Origin: Furcasterigmium furcatum | Taxonomy: Eukaryota > Ascomycota > Sordariomycetes > Glomerellales > Plectosphaerellaceae | Assembly: GCA_001599815.1 (NCBI GenBank) | Contig: BCIA01000002.1 | Coordinates: forward strand, 999,831 to 1,063,830 | Reading direction: 5' to 3' | Length of the DNA stretch: 64,000 nt | Part shown: one piece after another, positions 53,960 through 63,737 of the stretch | How the letters are laid out: the number at the start of each line of letters is the position of its first letter | Numbering within the stretch: the stretch's first letter is position 1 | Notes under the pieces: model-generated | What the model saw: only the letters and a program-made list of their open reading frames with translations | Told to the model about the DNA's origin: nothing | Database searches by the model: none | Position numbers and translations under genes: made by a program

Positions 53960-55303
53960 ATGCCGCTCCTCCGTGTATCGCTGCTCGCGGCGCTCGCCGG
54001 TCTCACCATGGCCCAAGATGCGCTCTTCGGCGCCATGGAGCTGCTGCCCGACGGCGTCTCGCCGCGATTCTATGCCAATGTTCCCCAGCTGGCGAAGCGA
54101 GACGGCGCGCCTTGCAACCCGGGGCACCATAGATGTAAGACTGGGACTCAGGACATGTTCCACGTAGCTTCACCCGATGCTGACAGTATCCGCCAACTAG
54201 GCGTCGACATTGGAGAGTACGGCCAGTGCTGTTCAAACAACCATTACTGCTACATTAACCCGGCAGGAGAGCCAAAATGCTGCGCCATCGGCTCAAACTG
54301 CGATTCCAACTGCGCTGCCACGGCCTTCCAATGTGCCACGGTCGTCACCGCCTCGGGCACCACCTCGACCGGCTCGGCTTGTTGCGGCAGGTCCTGTCCG
54401 GGGACGAGCATGTTCCAGTGCGAATCCGACTTGGGCGGTAACTGCTGCGGCTATGGATCTACATGCGGCTCAGACAACAGGTGCCGCTCAACCCGGACGT
54501 CCGCGTCGGCCATCGTCACGGCCATCGACCCGGGATGTACCTCGACGGATCAGCACGCCTGCCCTGACGAAGAGGGCTGCTGCTTGAACTGGATGCACTG
54601 TACCACCGTCAGCGGCCAGGCGGCCTGCGCTCCAGGTAACTCGGAGAACGGCTTCTCCTTCACGCCGGAACCCACCAGCGGCCATAGCAATGGCGATGGA
54701 GGCGGCCTGTCAACAGGCGCAAAGGCCGGCATTGGCGCCGGCGTCGCGGTGGTAGCCTGTGCCATCATTGGCGCCATCGGATGGTTCTGTCTCATTAAAC
54801 GAAGACGAGCGCGGGAGCCGACGGAAGGCTCCTCCTCATCGCAGCGGCGGTCACAACAGGCGCCGCCGCCGAGGCCTCTCGGCAGCGACCGCAGCCCGGC
54901 CGCCATGTCGGAGGTCACTTCGGAGATCACTCGCACCTCCCGCCTCCGCGGGCTCACGCAGGACTACTTCGGTCCCGCCGCCGTGCCGGGGCCGTACACG
55001 GATCTACCGACCTCGGCGGCCACATCGCCGGGCACCTTACGGGGCGTGCCGGTGATGGCGCATTCGCCGAACGATATCACCGCGCCGGTTGAGATAGACT
55101 CGCGGCTGCAGGACAAGAACGCGGCGGTCGCGACGGTCACAGACCGGCCAGCCCACCCACCACCCCCCGAGACGATGGACGGGCGGTTCGAGCTCCACGG
55201 TACGGACGCACCTGCCAGCCCACAGTCGCCATCGTACCCATCGCCCGTGGCCGACAGCCCTACTGTGTATCCGGGCGATGCCTACATGCGGCCGATGAGG
55301 TAG
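53960..55303 (+). CDS. Cys-rich single-pass membrane protein, possible surface sensor
   Basis: Signal peptide MPLLRVSLLAALAGLTMA, Cys-rich ectodomain, one membrane helix and a disordered cytosolic tail. Proposed exons 53960-54134 and 54201-55303; intron 54135-54200 (66 bp, GTAAGA..CTAG) joins GHHR-C-VDIGEYGQCC. Product is 425 aa spliced. The ectodomain (~50-205) has about 22 Cys, many as CC pairs (YGQCCSNNHYC, PKCCAIGSNCDSNC, SACCGRSCPG, GNCCGYGSTC, GCCLNWMHC), a spacing typical of fungal surface proteins. The helix GAGVAVVACAIIGAIGWFCL is at ~238-257, followed by basic KRRRAREP and a Ser/Pro-rich ~150-residue tail. The intron is a multiple of three with no stop, so the unspliced frame is also open. 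No named family recognised. Confidence 0.78.
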   Translation: MPLLRVSLLAALAGLTMAQDALFGAMELLPDGVSPRFYANVPQLAKRDGAPCNPGHHRCKTGTQDMFHVASPDADSIRQLGVDIGEYGQCCSNNHYCYINPAGEPKCCAIGSNCDSNCAATAFQCATVVTASGTTSTGSACCGRSCPGTSMFQCESDLGGNCCGYGSTCGSDNRCRSTRTSASAIVTAIDPGCTSTDQHACPDEEGCCLNWMHCTTVSGQAACAPGNSENGFSFTPEPTSGHSNGDGGGLSTGAKAGIGAGVAVVACAIIGAIGWFCLIKRRRAREPTEGSSSSQRRSQQAPPPRPLGSDRSPAAMSEVTSEITRTSRLRGLTQDYFGPAAVPGPYTDLPTSAATSPGTLRGVPVMAHSPNDITAPVEIDSRLQDKNAAVATVTDRPAHPPPPETMDGRFELHGTDAPASPQSPSYPSPVADSPTVYPGDAYMRPMR

Positions 55304-55874
55304 CCGCGGAGTTGTTCGATCGATTTTATATCTTCTCATGTTCACATCTTACATCACTGGTGTACATACTTGTGGAATTTCCCAGTTGGCAATGATATCC
55401 ATGTTTTCATTTTTCCTTTGCCGGAATACACGTATTCTTACAACGAAACAAGTGTGCGAAAACGTTCCATGAGGCGACGATGTCTCTCGCCCAGTACGCT
55501 TCATGAAATACGGCTGTGTGTGAAGAGTATTATACGAATGACGTCCACGCGGCGGCGGTTGTGCAGCAGCAGCAGCAGCAGCTAAAAACAGTCTCTGCTT
55601 TTTCGGAGTCTTGCAGGTAAGTGAACACTCCCGTCCCGTCTAATCCTGATGCCGTGCCCGAAAAAGAGGTTCCATGCCAATGAAAAAAGGAGAAGATGCC
55701 CTGCTGAACGAAATGCAGTATCGCGCCGAGAACCCCGAGATGATGTGCCTGAAACGCCCTGGATGTGGAAAACAAAACGCGTGCCGCCCCCCTGGGAAAA
55801 GAAAGAGCGAGACGCTGGAGTAGGATGAAGACTGGTGCTGCCCCCGCCGGCGAGTGCAGTGCGATGCGGGCATC
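55304..55874. other. Convergent gap between the Cys-rich protein and cdc14 genes
   Basis: 571 bp of 3' flanks, with a GCA repeat at 55563-55582. The minus-strand frame running from 56580 into here is a shadow of cdc14. Confidence 0.6.
55563..55582. repeat. GCA trinucleotide repeat (6 units plus GC)
   Basis: Perfect GCA x6 in non-coding 3' flank. Confidence 0.9.
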
Positions 55875-56903
55875 TCACAGGACGCCGCCGAAGGGGGTGC
55901 AGGTCCGCAGGTCCCGGACGAGGTCCTCGACGCTGCTGAGGTGGCGGCCCAAGAGGTCCTGCTTCTCCTCCGTCGTCAGGGTGCCGTCGCTCTCGCTGCC
56001 GCTCCTCGTGCGGCCGGAGACGTCGCTGCCGTTGCGGGCATGGCCTGCGCCGAAGGCGCCGGCGAGCTTGCTGGGACTGCGCTGCAGCATGGCGGGAACC
56101 GATGCGCGGGCGTCGGCGCGGGGGATGGAGGGGACCTCGGGCATGAGGTAGAAGTAGAGGAACTCGACGAGCTTGAGCTTGACCTCGCGCGAGGTGGAGC
56201 GGGATTTGAAGAGGGAGGTGACGGTGAGGAGGCCGTCGAGCGCCTCGAAGGCGCGTGTGTTGGCGGGGGTGTCGATGAGAGCGGCTACGAGGACGAGGAG
56301 GGTCGCGGACTGGATGGCAGGGCAGTTGACGGGTTCGAGGAGGTCGAGGAGGAGCTGCAAGCAGTGGGTTAGCGGGTGGGGAGTAGCAGAGGTGGGGAGG
56401 GCGCTGCGACATACGTTCATGTTCTGTTCTCTGGAGAAGAGACTCTTGCTCGGGGGGTGGAGCAGCATGACGCCCTGGATCGTGTCGAGGGCGCTGAGGA
56501 TGAGGAGGTCGTTCTGACCATCGGCGCTCTTTGCCATCAGGCGGTCGAGGGTGTTTATCAGTCGCATGGCGACGTTCCACTCGAACCCCTCCTGCAGCTT
56601 GAAGAATTCCCGGAAGGCAGGGTCGCCGGACAAGTCGCCCAGTGCCTTGGGACCGGTGGGGGTATCATTTTGTGTTTCCTCGCCAAGGCCGCTGTCGAAC
56701 GACGTGAGCTGGCTCTTGGATCTGCGGTGGAGGTTAGGCTTGGTAGGGGAGCCGGCGCCGGCGGAGGTAGAAGGCCGTGACGACGGCGACGAGGAGAGGC
56801 AGATCTGGGCGAGGAGGCCTTCGACCTGACGCAGTCCCTTGCGGATTTTGGGGCCGTCGTAGGACGACAGGTTGTCGAAGGCGAGGGACAGGAGAGCTTC
56901 CAT
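55875..56903 (-). CDS. cdc14: Septation initiation network protein Cdc14 (Sid1-binding type, not the phosphatase)
   Basis: Partner of the SIN kinase Sid1 in fission yeast; acts at the spindle pole body to trigger septation. Exons 56903-56415 and 56354-55875; intron 56355-56414 (60 bp) joins SREQNMN-LLLDLLEPVNCPA in phase 0. Product is 322 aa. The N terminus MEALLSLAFDNLSSYDGPKI and KGLRQVEGLLAQICLS are family signatures. The structured helical domain continues with DPAFREFFKLQEGFEWNVA, LINTLDRLMAK, LDTIQGVMLLHPPSKSLFSR, SATLLVLVAALIDTPANTRAFE and VKLKLVEFLYFYLMPE. A Ser-rich insert (~45-75) and the acidic C tail TTEEKQDLLGRHLSSVEDLV complete it. An upstream in-frame ATG would add 13 residues. 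Confidence 0.92.
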   Translation of the reverse strand: MEALLSLAFDNLSSYDGPKIRKGLRQVEGLLAQICLSSSPSSRPSTSAGAGSPTKPNLHRRSKSQLTSFDSGLGEETQNDTPTGPKALGDLSGDPAFREFFKLQEGFEWNVAMRLINTLDRLMAKSADGQNDLLILSALDTIQGVMLLHPPSKSLFSREQNMNVCRSALPTSATPHPLTHCLQLLLDLLEPVNCPAIQSATLLVLVAALIDTPANTRAFEALDGLLTVTSLFKSRSTSREVKLKLVEFLYFYLMPEVPSIPRADARASVPAMLQRSPSKLAGAFGAGHARNGSDVSGRTRSGSESDGTLTTEEKQDLLGRHLSSVEDLVRDLRTCTPFGGVL

Positions 56904-59765
56904 TGTGTATGTGTGTTGGTGACGAACTGTCGGGGGTATCAAGTAACGAAAAAGGACAAAAAAAAATAAGACTGGACGAGCAAGCGATGCTGGGAGGGTG
57001 CGCCGCCGTGCGTGGTGCGATGCGATGCGATGCGACGGGTTGTTGCCAGTTTTGGCGATGGACGATGTTGATGTTTACTTCGGCGGCGGTCGAAGGCAGT
57101 CAACGGTGATGAGTGTTAATACAGCTTGTAGCAGAATGGGAGAAGCACCGTCGTCGTCGAACACCTCATCGCAAAAGCAGCAGCACCGGAACACAGAGAA
57201 GAGCAATTGGGGAGGCGGGTGGGCAGAGATAAGCAGGTCAGAAGAGGGATCGTGGGATAGACTTAGATATAATATGGGGATGGCATTCTGGTGTTTGGGA
57301 GGTGCATTGAGTGATGCGACTGCCCCAGCAACCGGCACGGACCCAGGCCTCTGGGCCCAAAAGCGGGAATTGTGGGGAACCGAGGTCGAGCCCCAAGCCT
57401 CTTTAGGGTTGGCGGCGGATGGCTGCAGCTGCCCAACAGCGACCGTCGGTTGGCAGCTGGTTCGAGCTCTGTGATCATTCCCCCAAGTTCATGCCAGCAC
57501 ATCGCCTGGACGCAAGGAGTCCCTGAGTTTCTTGGGCCGATGCAACGGGGCAAAACATGGCTGAGTTGGGTTCCGATTCAGAAGCAGAAGCAAAACATCA
57601 ACATCAAATTTCTTTGAGGTTGTGGTTTGTTCTGTTGCCTCGGCAAGCCGGTCAAAGCTCCAATGTGAAGCAAGTTGCTTCTTTCTCTTCCACCGCGTCG
57701 CTGTCGGTTTCCGCAGCTCCCGTCCGTCTCTTCGGTCGAGACACGGGCCCGGCCTCTCCTAAATACTTACATACCCAGCTCACCAGCGGCCGCTTCTCTC
57801 GAGCTTTGTGTTCTTTCTCGAGTGGGAAGAACTCCTGGCCGGCCGCCGCCTGAAACCAGCCGGAGATTTTGCGCCCCTGGATTTGCAGCCCGTCTCGACT
57901 GTCGCTACTGTGCCGCCGAGCAGATTGTCGCTGCACGCGCTGGAGGGCCCCTGCATCTGCGCTCAGGCGAAAGACATGGCCGGCCTCGCGGCTGAAGATC
58001 TGAAGACGGTGATAGGCGATCATGCAGAAGGCATCTCACCGCAACAAGCCCCCATGTCGACGCTCAAGCGTGTGACCGACTTGGCCCTGGGGAGAGCTCC
58101 ATTTTCAGGGTGGCCGAGGGAAGGGAAGGGGTCTTGGAGAGGTTGAGAGGTCCTTTTTAAGGTTGAGAGCTACTCGACGTCGACCGTGGAGGGAGTTCGC
58201 TGGCTCTGTGCTTTCTACTTGCATTTCCTCTTCGACACTGGCCAGACCTCATTGTCCTGAGTCGCCCTTCTTTCTGCAGCGCATCTTCACTTCCTGAAGC
58301 TCCCGTCGGTCATTGCCCTCAAACTCGTGACCCGATACAGCCGCACGGGTCGGGCCACTCACAGCGCCATTCAGCAAAACAGTTTCGGAGTCACCAGCAC
58401 TGGCAGCTGAGCTGCCCACAGCGCCTCACTGAGGAGCCCGGTCGGCTTACATGAGCGTCGTGTCCGTCCCCGTGCCCCACGAGTCTGAGGCGGCGCATCC
58501 ACTGATGACGTTTTCACCCGTGGGCGCAGTCGAGGACACCACCAAAGACAGCTCACAAGCACAAGCAGCACATGTTCCCAGCAGCGACTTTCATGCGACC
58601 ACCGAGACGGCAACATCTCCCCACTATCGGCCGAGTACTAGTAAAGAAGGGTCTGTCGATCGCCGTTATCATCCTCCAGGCCCGAGACGGTCCAGCAGGA
58701 GAGCAACAGTGAGCGGTTCACTCAGCACCAGCACCAGCACCCGAGTCGGCGCCAGCACACACAAAGGACTTGGTGAAGCGCCGTCGCCTCCATCACGATC
58801 ATCATCATCTGCTGCCAGACGGCCCCGCGCACCCAGACCCGTGCCCCTCTGCTGCATTCTCGAGGTACGACCAGTCCCCCCGCATGTGATCAGTCAGTCC
58901 TCCGTCCGGCGCCCAACCTACTACACTGTACACCATCCATCCGGTCCGATTGTTGTCCATGGCCCTCGCTCGCCCTTTCACAGTTGAAAGGCATGGCAAG
59001 GCAAGGCCAGGCCTGTGGCAACACACCGGCTCCCTGCCTCTGCCAGGGGCAATATGCACAATGTGTGTCGTCGTTTGCCCCTCAGCCTCACCCGGCCCCC
59101 TCACCCGTTAGACGTTCGAGAAGGACGATGGGGCCAGAGTCCTAGATATTGTCTCCTTTGTCCTGGACCCCGTGCCCGCCTCTGCCCCGGTCCAGCCGGC
59201 GCAACTGGTTAAGCATTGTCCATATTGTTCACCCGACGCCCCGGCCCCCCTCACGCGCATCCCTGGACAGCAGCTGCAAGTCGGCAAAGTCATGACGGCG
59301 TCACTCTGCCTCTGGCCCCACGAGCGGATCCCATATTCCCCTGATACACCCATTGAATGCCTCGCGGCCTCGCAGTTCGGGCCCTGTGCCTTCCCCGAGA
59401 AACACAAAGAGCCATCCCTAAAGTAACTCTTGGCTGACCACTAGACACTCTTGCCCATTCAACAGTCCAAGGCATCCGGTTATCCTGGTGCCTGCTCGAG
59501 TCCGGACCCGCGCCCAGGCTCCGCTCTTGTCACCCAAACGGGACAGGGTGGCTGCCCCGACTCACGACTTCACCCATCTCAGGACGCTGCCGTTCACTCC
59601 TCGCGAGGCCGTCACCCCTCCTCCTCCTCAGCGGCCCATTATCCCTCGCGGAGCTCGTCTCTCAATAAGGCTGGCCTCAGTGACCCGGACCCTGACCCGC
59701 CTTCCTCGAATACAAAACCCCTTCCTGCTCCTGCGCCCCCAGACCTTCTCGAGGATTTGCCTATA
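56904..59765. other. 2.9 kb divergent gap between cdc14 and GGPP synthase
   Basis: Holds both promoters and a long GGPP synthase leader. A TGCGA repeat is at 57016-57035. A Ser-rich open frame at 58451-58864 could splice in phase (GT at 58865, CAG at 59463-59465) to the open frame that leads into GGPP synthase; unproven. No other gene. Confidence 0.45.
57016..57035. repeat. TGCGA tandem repeat (4 units)
   Basis: Four perfect TGCGA units just upstream of cdc14. Confidence 0.9.
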
Positions 59766-60998
59766 ATGGTACCATCTTCGACGAGCAACGCCAACTCTCC
59801 CCCTTCTCCCTCAGCTCCCACAGCTCCCACGATCCCCCTGACCTCGCCCAACGCTATCCCCCCTCGGACCTCTTCCACTGGAAACACCTCTCTTGGACAT
59901 CTACCCTCCAAGTCAGCTCTCAGACCCGTCCCTGAAGCCGACTGGATCTCGCAGACTCAACGTCAAGCTCGCGCCGCTCAGCCCCTGGCCGCTCTCGCAC
60001 ACACACCTCATCACGCCCTCAACACGTCCTTCATCGTCACGATGCAGGCTCCCACCACCTTCGACCCTGATCGCTTCGCGACTCAGGACACCAACGTCAC
60101 CAGCCCTCGCGTCTGGTCCGATGAGAAGGAGAAGGTCGTCTCGGGACCTTACGACTATCTCATGGCCCAGCCCGGCAAGGACTTCCGCTCGCAGGTGATC
60201 AACGCCTTCAACCAGTGGCTCCGTGTGCCTGCTGAGAAGCTTGCTATCATCAACGCTGTCATCGGCACCCTCCACACCGCCAGTCTCCTGGTCGACGATG
60301 TCGAGGACTCGAGCTCCCTGCGCCGCGGCCTCCCCGTCGCCCACCGCATCTACGGCACTCCCCAGGTCATCAACTCGGCCAACTACAAGTACTTCTGCGC
60401 CCAGTATGAGCTGGCTCTCCTCAAGAACCCCAAGGCCCAGGCGGTCTTCCTCGAGGAGCTCCTCAACCTCCACCGCGGCCAGGGCCTTGATCTCTACTGG
60501 CGTGACACCCTGACCTGCCCCACGGAGGATGACTACCTCGAGATGGTCAACCACAAGACGGGTGGCCTCTTCCGCCTCGGCATCAAGCTGATGCAGGCCG
60601 AGTCCGAGTCGGGAATCGACTGCGAGCCCCTCGTCAACATCTTCGGCCTCATCTTCCAAATCCGCGATGACTACCAGAACCTCCACAGCAGCGAGTACAC
60701 CCAGAACAAGGGAATGTGCGAAGACCTGACCGAGGGCAAGTTCAGCTTCCCAGTCATTCACTCCATTCGCTCGAACCCGAGCAACTTGCAGCTCATCAAC
60801 ATTCTAGGCCAGAAGACCCAGGACATCGACGTCAAGCGCTACGCCGTGCGCTACATGGAGTCCACCGGTTCCTTCGAGTACACACGCAAGGTCATCGAGG
60901 TCCTCGTCAAGCGCGCCCATGCGCTCGCAGACGAGATCGACGCCGGCCGTGGTCTCTCCGCCGGCTTCAAGGCCATTCTCGACAAGATGATCGTTTAG
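59766..60998 (+). CDS. Geranylgeranyl diphosphate synthase
   Basis: Trans-prenyltransferase making GGPP for protein prenylation, carotenoids, diterpenes and quinones. Single exon; ATG 59766 gives 410 aa, close to the size of fungal AL-3/Ggs1 enzymes (~420-430). The frame stays open upstream to 59443, and a second ATG at 60042 would leave a 318-aa catalytic core. Family motifs: first Asp-rich motif LLVDDVEDSSSLRRG (DDVED at 177-181), GTPQVINSANYKYFCAQ, HRGQGLDLYWRD, HKTGGLFRLG, second Asp-rich motif QIRDDYQNL (301-305), KGMCEDLTEGKFSFPVIHSI. The N-terminal ~90 residues are Ser/Pro-rich. No neighbouring terpene genes, so probably the housekeeping enzyme. After the TAG stop the same frame continues with 87 coding-like codons. 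Confidence 0.93.
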   Translation: MVPSSTSNANSPPSPSAPTAPTIPLTSPNAIPPRTSSTGNTSLGHLPSKSALRPVPEADWISQTQRQARAAQPLAALAHTPHHALNTSFIVTMQAPTTFDPDRFATQDTNVTSPRVWSDEKEKVVSGPYDYLMAQPGKDFRSQVINAFNQWLRVPAEKLAIINAVIGTLHTASLLVDDVEDSSSLRRGLPVAHRIYGTPQVINSANYKYFCAQYELALLKNPKAQAVFLEELLNLHRGQGLDLYWRDTLTCPTEDDYLEMVNHKTGGLFRLGIKLMQAESESGIDCEPLVNIFGLIFQIRDDYQNLHSSEYTQNKGMCEDLTEGKFSFPVIHSIRSNPSNLQLINILGQKTQDIDVKRYAVRYMESTGSFEYTRKVIEVLVKRAHALADEIDAGRGLSAGFKAILDKMIV

Positions 60999-61262
60999 CC
61001 TGCGTGCTATGTTCTGAAGGAGCCTTTGGAAGCCCCCACCCCCGTCCGCGCCATCAGGAGGGTTCGCGCCCTCTCCGACCTCAAGCAGGAGGCTCGTCCT
61101 CATATCGACCTCGCGCAGGAGGTCCGCCGTCTCAGGAGGGTCCCCAGGGTCGCTGACCTCCGCCTGTTCTTCATCAAGGACGAGATCCGCCATCTTCGCG
61201 GCAGGATGGAGAACCTCCGCGACCAGATGAACGAGCGCCGCCACGAGTGGCAACTCGTCTAA
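60999..61262 (+). other. In-frame coding-like extension after the GGPP synthase stop codon
   Basis: From the codon after TAG (60996-60998) the same frame runs open for 87 codons to TAA at 61260-61262. Nearly all codons end in C or G (runs such as GTC CGC GCC ATC; CTC TCC GAC CTC AAG), matching the bias of real genes here. The predicted segment is Arg/Glu/Leu-rich and helical (RVRALSDLKQEARP, RRLRRVPRVADLRLFFIKDE, MENLRDQMNERRHEW), like a coiled coil. It has no ATG before residue ~70, so it is not an obvious separate gene. Could be readthrough, an alternative-splice tail, a recent nonsense change or a sequence error. Confidence 0.55.
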
Positions 61263-62076
61263 TTTTGCTCGCCAATCTGGCCGCCCACCAAACCAACGGG
61301 GGAATGGACGCTTTCAAACTGCTCTTGTTTCTTACGATTTCTCGGATCTTGGTCCTTCTGGACTTTGCACATCACCGGCGAAAAATGGGCATTTGATTTT
61401 TTCCTTTTACAAACACGCCTCGACATACCCCCCCGGCGGAGATATCTTTCTCGACAGCGGGCTCATATGGGAATTGGGAACGTGGCGAGGAGTCTTTTTC
61501 ATTGCCGTTTGATATCCAGGGTTGAAATTGGGGTTTCTGGTCTTTTCTTTTTCGTTTTCAATGGGATTCGGGGTCTTGCCATTTCCCACAGCGACGGTCT
61601 ATACTGGGAAAACATCAGGGTTCTAAGCTACCTACGGACCTATTCACACGGGGAATTTCGGGGCAGCACAATGCATGGGAGCCGGGCATCAATCTGGGAC
61701 GGGAATGGATTCGGGTTTCTTTTGCCATAGTATGCAGCCGACATGATACCTCCTGTTTCCCCCTCTACTCTGCTCTCGTCTTTCGTGATCATTCTAGTGG
61801 TCTTCAGGCCGAGGGAAATTGGCTTGGCTAGCTCAACTGGTCTTTCGGTGAATGTGCAAGCCCACAGAATGAATGCCAATCAAAAGTACAGCAAATATAG
61901 GAAGGCATAGCAATGAACAAACCTGCACAAGTCATGATTTCTGGAACCTCCCTGGCTTATTCATGGCAGATAGATGTCCTCTGTCTCGCCAGAGCCGCCT
62001 AACAGAGTAAGACACATCAAGCAGCTGGTTTTATCCTCAAGAGAAGGGTATCAAATTTCATTCATAAGCCGCTACA
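61263..62076. other. Convergent gap between GGPP synthase and the peroxin gene
   Basis: 814 bp of 3' flanks; the 121-codon frame at 61365-61730 has no coding bias. Nothing else seen. Confidence 0.55.
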
Positions 62077-63737
62077 TCATGCCCCAGTGGTGGAATCACT
62101 GCTCGTCCTCTTGACGAGCCTCACCCACCGCCTGCGCCGCCACTCGCCCCTCTTCCCCTGTCCATCCTCGCCCTCCTCCCAGCTCGGGAGCGGCATCCTC
62201 CGCGACGCCGTGCTCCTGACACTGCCCCCGGCCACGGACCGGGAAGAGCCAAAGTCGACGACGCTGCCGGCGTCCGCCGACTCGTCAAAGTTGACCTGCC
62301 TCTGTGCCTCCGCCTCCCGCTCGTCGTACATGTCGTACACCCAGCGCTCGCCCTCGGTCTCGACCTCGACGCCGGTGATGATGCGCTCCTCCACCCACTC
62401 CCTGCTCCACAGGTCGAGCGCCCACTTCTTCTCGCTCCACTCCCAGCCGTCGGGGGCCAGGACGTCCTCGAAGAAGCGCGTGCCCCGCGGCCTCTGGCCG
62501 GCGATGCGCGGCGCGGAGAGCGGGTCGTGCGGCGACGGCGAGAAGAGCCAGGGCTCCCACTCGCCGGAGGAGGAGGAGGAGCGCTGGAGCTCGAAGATCT
62601 CGACCTCGCGCGTCTCGGGGGCCGAGTCGAGGATGACGTCCGCGCGGGCGAAGGCGCGGAACTTTGACGCGGCGCGGCGCTCGTGCGGCTCCATGTGCGT
62701 CTTGTGCGCGCGGATGAGGGACTTGGCGATGGTGGGGTGGGAGAGGAGGACGGTGAACCAGCCGTTGAGGAGGAAGACGAAGCGCCAGGGGAAGGCCGAG
62801 GCGAAGGTGGACAGGAGGAGGGCGGCGAGGGTGAGGGCCAGGAAGAGGGAGGACGAGAGGGCCTCGTCGGAGAAGTTGGTGACGGGGACCACGAGGGAGA
62901 TGACCTTGTCGTGGAGGACCGAGAAGTCTTCCATCGAGTTTTGGAGGTCGCGCATATTGCGGAAGAAGTCCTTGGAAAGCGGGTTGACCGGCTTGACCGT
63001 GGGTGCCGGCGCCAGGGGAGGCCCTCGGGGCGAGTAGCCGACGGACTGCTCGGAGGAGAGGGTACCCCTCGGGGGTGCCGGGTGGCGGGCGAGGAAGGCG
63101 GGTATGAAGATGGTCAGGAGGGCGACTGCGGGCGGCAGCGCGGAGAGAAGGTATGGGTCGAGGCAGACGAAGGTGTACACTGCGAGGAAGGATATGGTAT
63201 GTGTCGGTTGCTGCCATGTCAGCAGGCGGGCGACTTTGGCCTGGAAGACGAACATGACGCCGATGCGGGCATTAAAGCGGCGGAAGTTATTCGACATGGT
63301 TGTGAGGTTGAAGTTTGGTCGCTCAGCGACGGCGGGCATCTTGTCGTGAGGCATGCCTTTGGCCATGACATCGTCGCCAGCAGAGTAGCCTTCGCTGTCG
63401 GTTGGGAGGACTTGTTGGACGAGTCTGTCAGGAATGTGTTAGTGGGCTGACGGCAGTCGAGGGAGGCGTTGAAAGGGAGGACATACTTTTCAACCAGGCG
63501 ATCCTGCAGGCTGGACTTTGCCAAACCAGCTACGCGGCTTCGCAGTCCTCTGCGACCTTCGCCGGCGGCCGATGGCGAGGCATCGCTGGCTTCCGAGTCG
63601 GGTACTTGCTCTGGCTGTCTTGGTCGTGGCGGTGTCATAGGCGGCTGCGGCTCGCGGTTTAGTTGGTCATCCTCGCGAGGCGGAGAGCCCTGGGGTTCCT
63701 CGCGAGGGATGAACAAGTCTGTTGTGAATTCGTCCAT
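62077..63737 (-). CDS. Pex23-family (Pex24p/dysferlin-domain) peroxisomal membrane peroxin
   Basis: Integral ER/peroxisome membrane protein that controls peroxisome size, number or contact sites (Pex28-32/Pex23-24 group). Exons 63737-63487 and 63424-62077; intron 63425-63486 (62 bp) joins DRLVE-K-LVQQVLPTD. Product is 532 aa. A disordered Pro/Glu N terminus precedes an amphipathic LAKSSLQDRLVEKLVQQVLP typical of the family. The first membrane region is ~150-185 (FLAVYTFVCLDPYLLSALPP, AVALLTIFIPAFLA), the second ~255-300 (LFLALTLAALLLSTFASAFP). A C-terminal dysferlin-type domain holds EIFELQR.., GEWEPWLFS and DGWEWSEKKWALDLWSREWV. The last ~70 residues are Ser/Arg-rich. Which paralogue it is cannot be settled. 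I started at the first real ATG; the frame is open upstream but without one. Confidence 0.86.

Noticed and set aside
55582..56580. 332-codon minus-strand frame overlapping cdc14
   Set aside because: Arg/Pro/His-rich out-of-phase shadow of the cdc14 exons and their 3' flank.
61026..61262. Separate 78-codon gene after GGPP synthase
   Set aside because: Its apparent start is TTG; the frame is continuous with the GGPP synthase stop codon. It is better treated as an in-frame extension.
62285..63217. 310-codon minus-strand frame inside the peroxin gene
   Set aside because: Out-of-phase Arg/Pro shadow of the Pex23-family gene.
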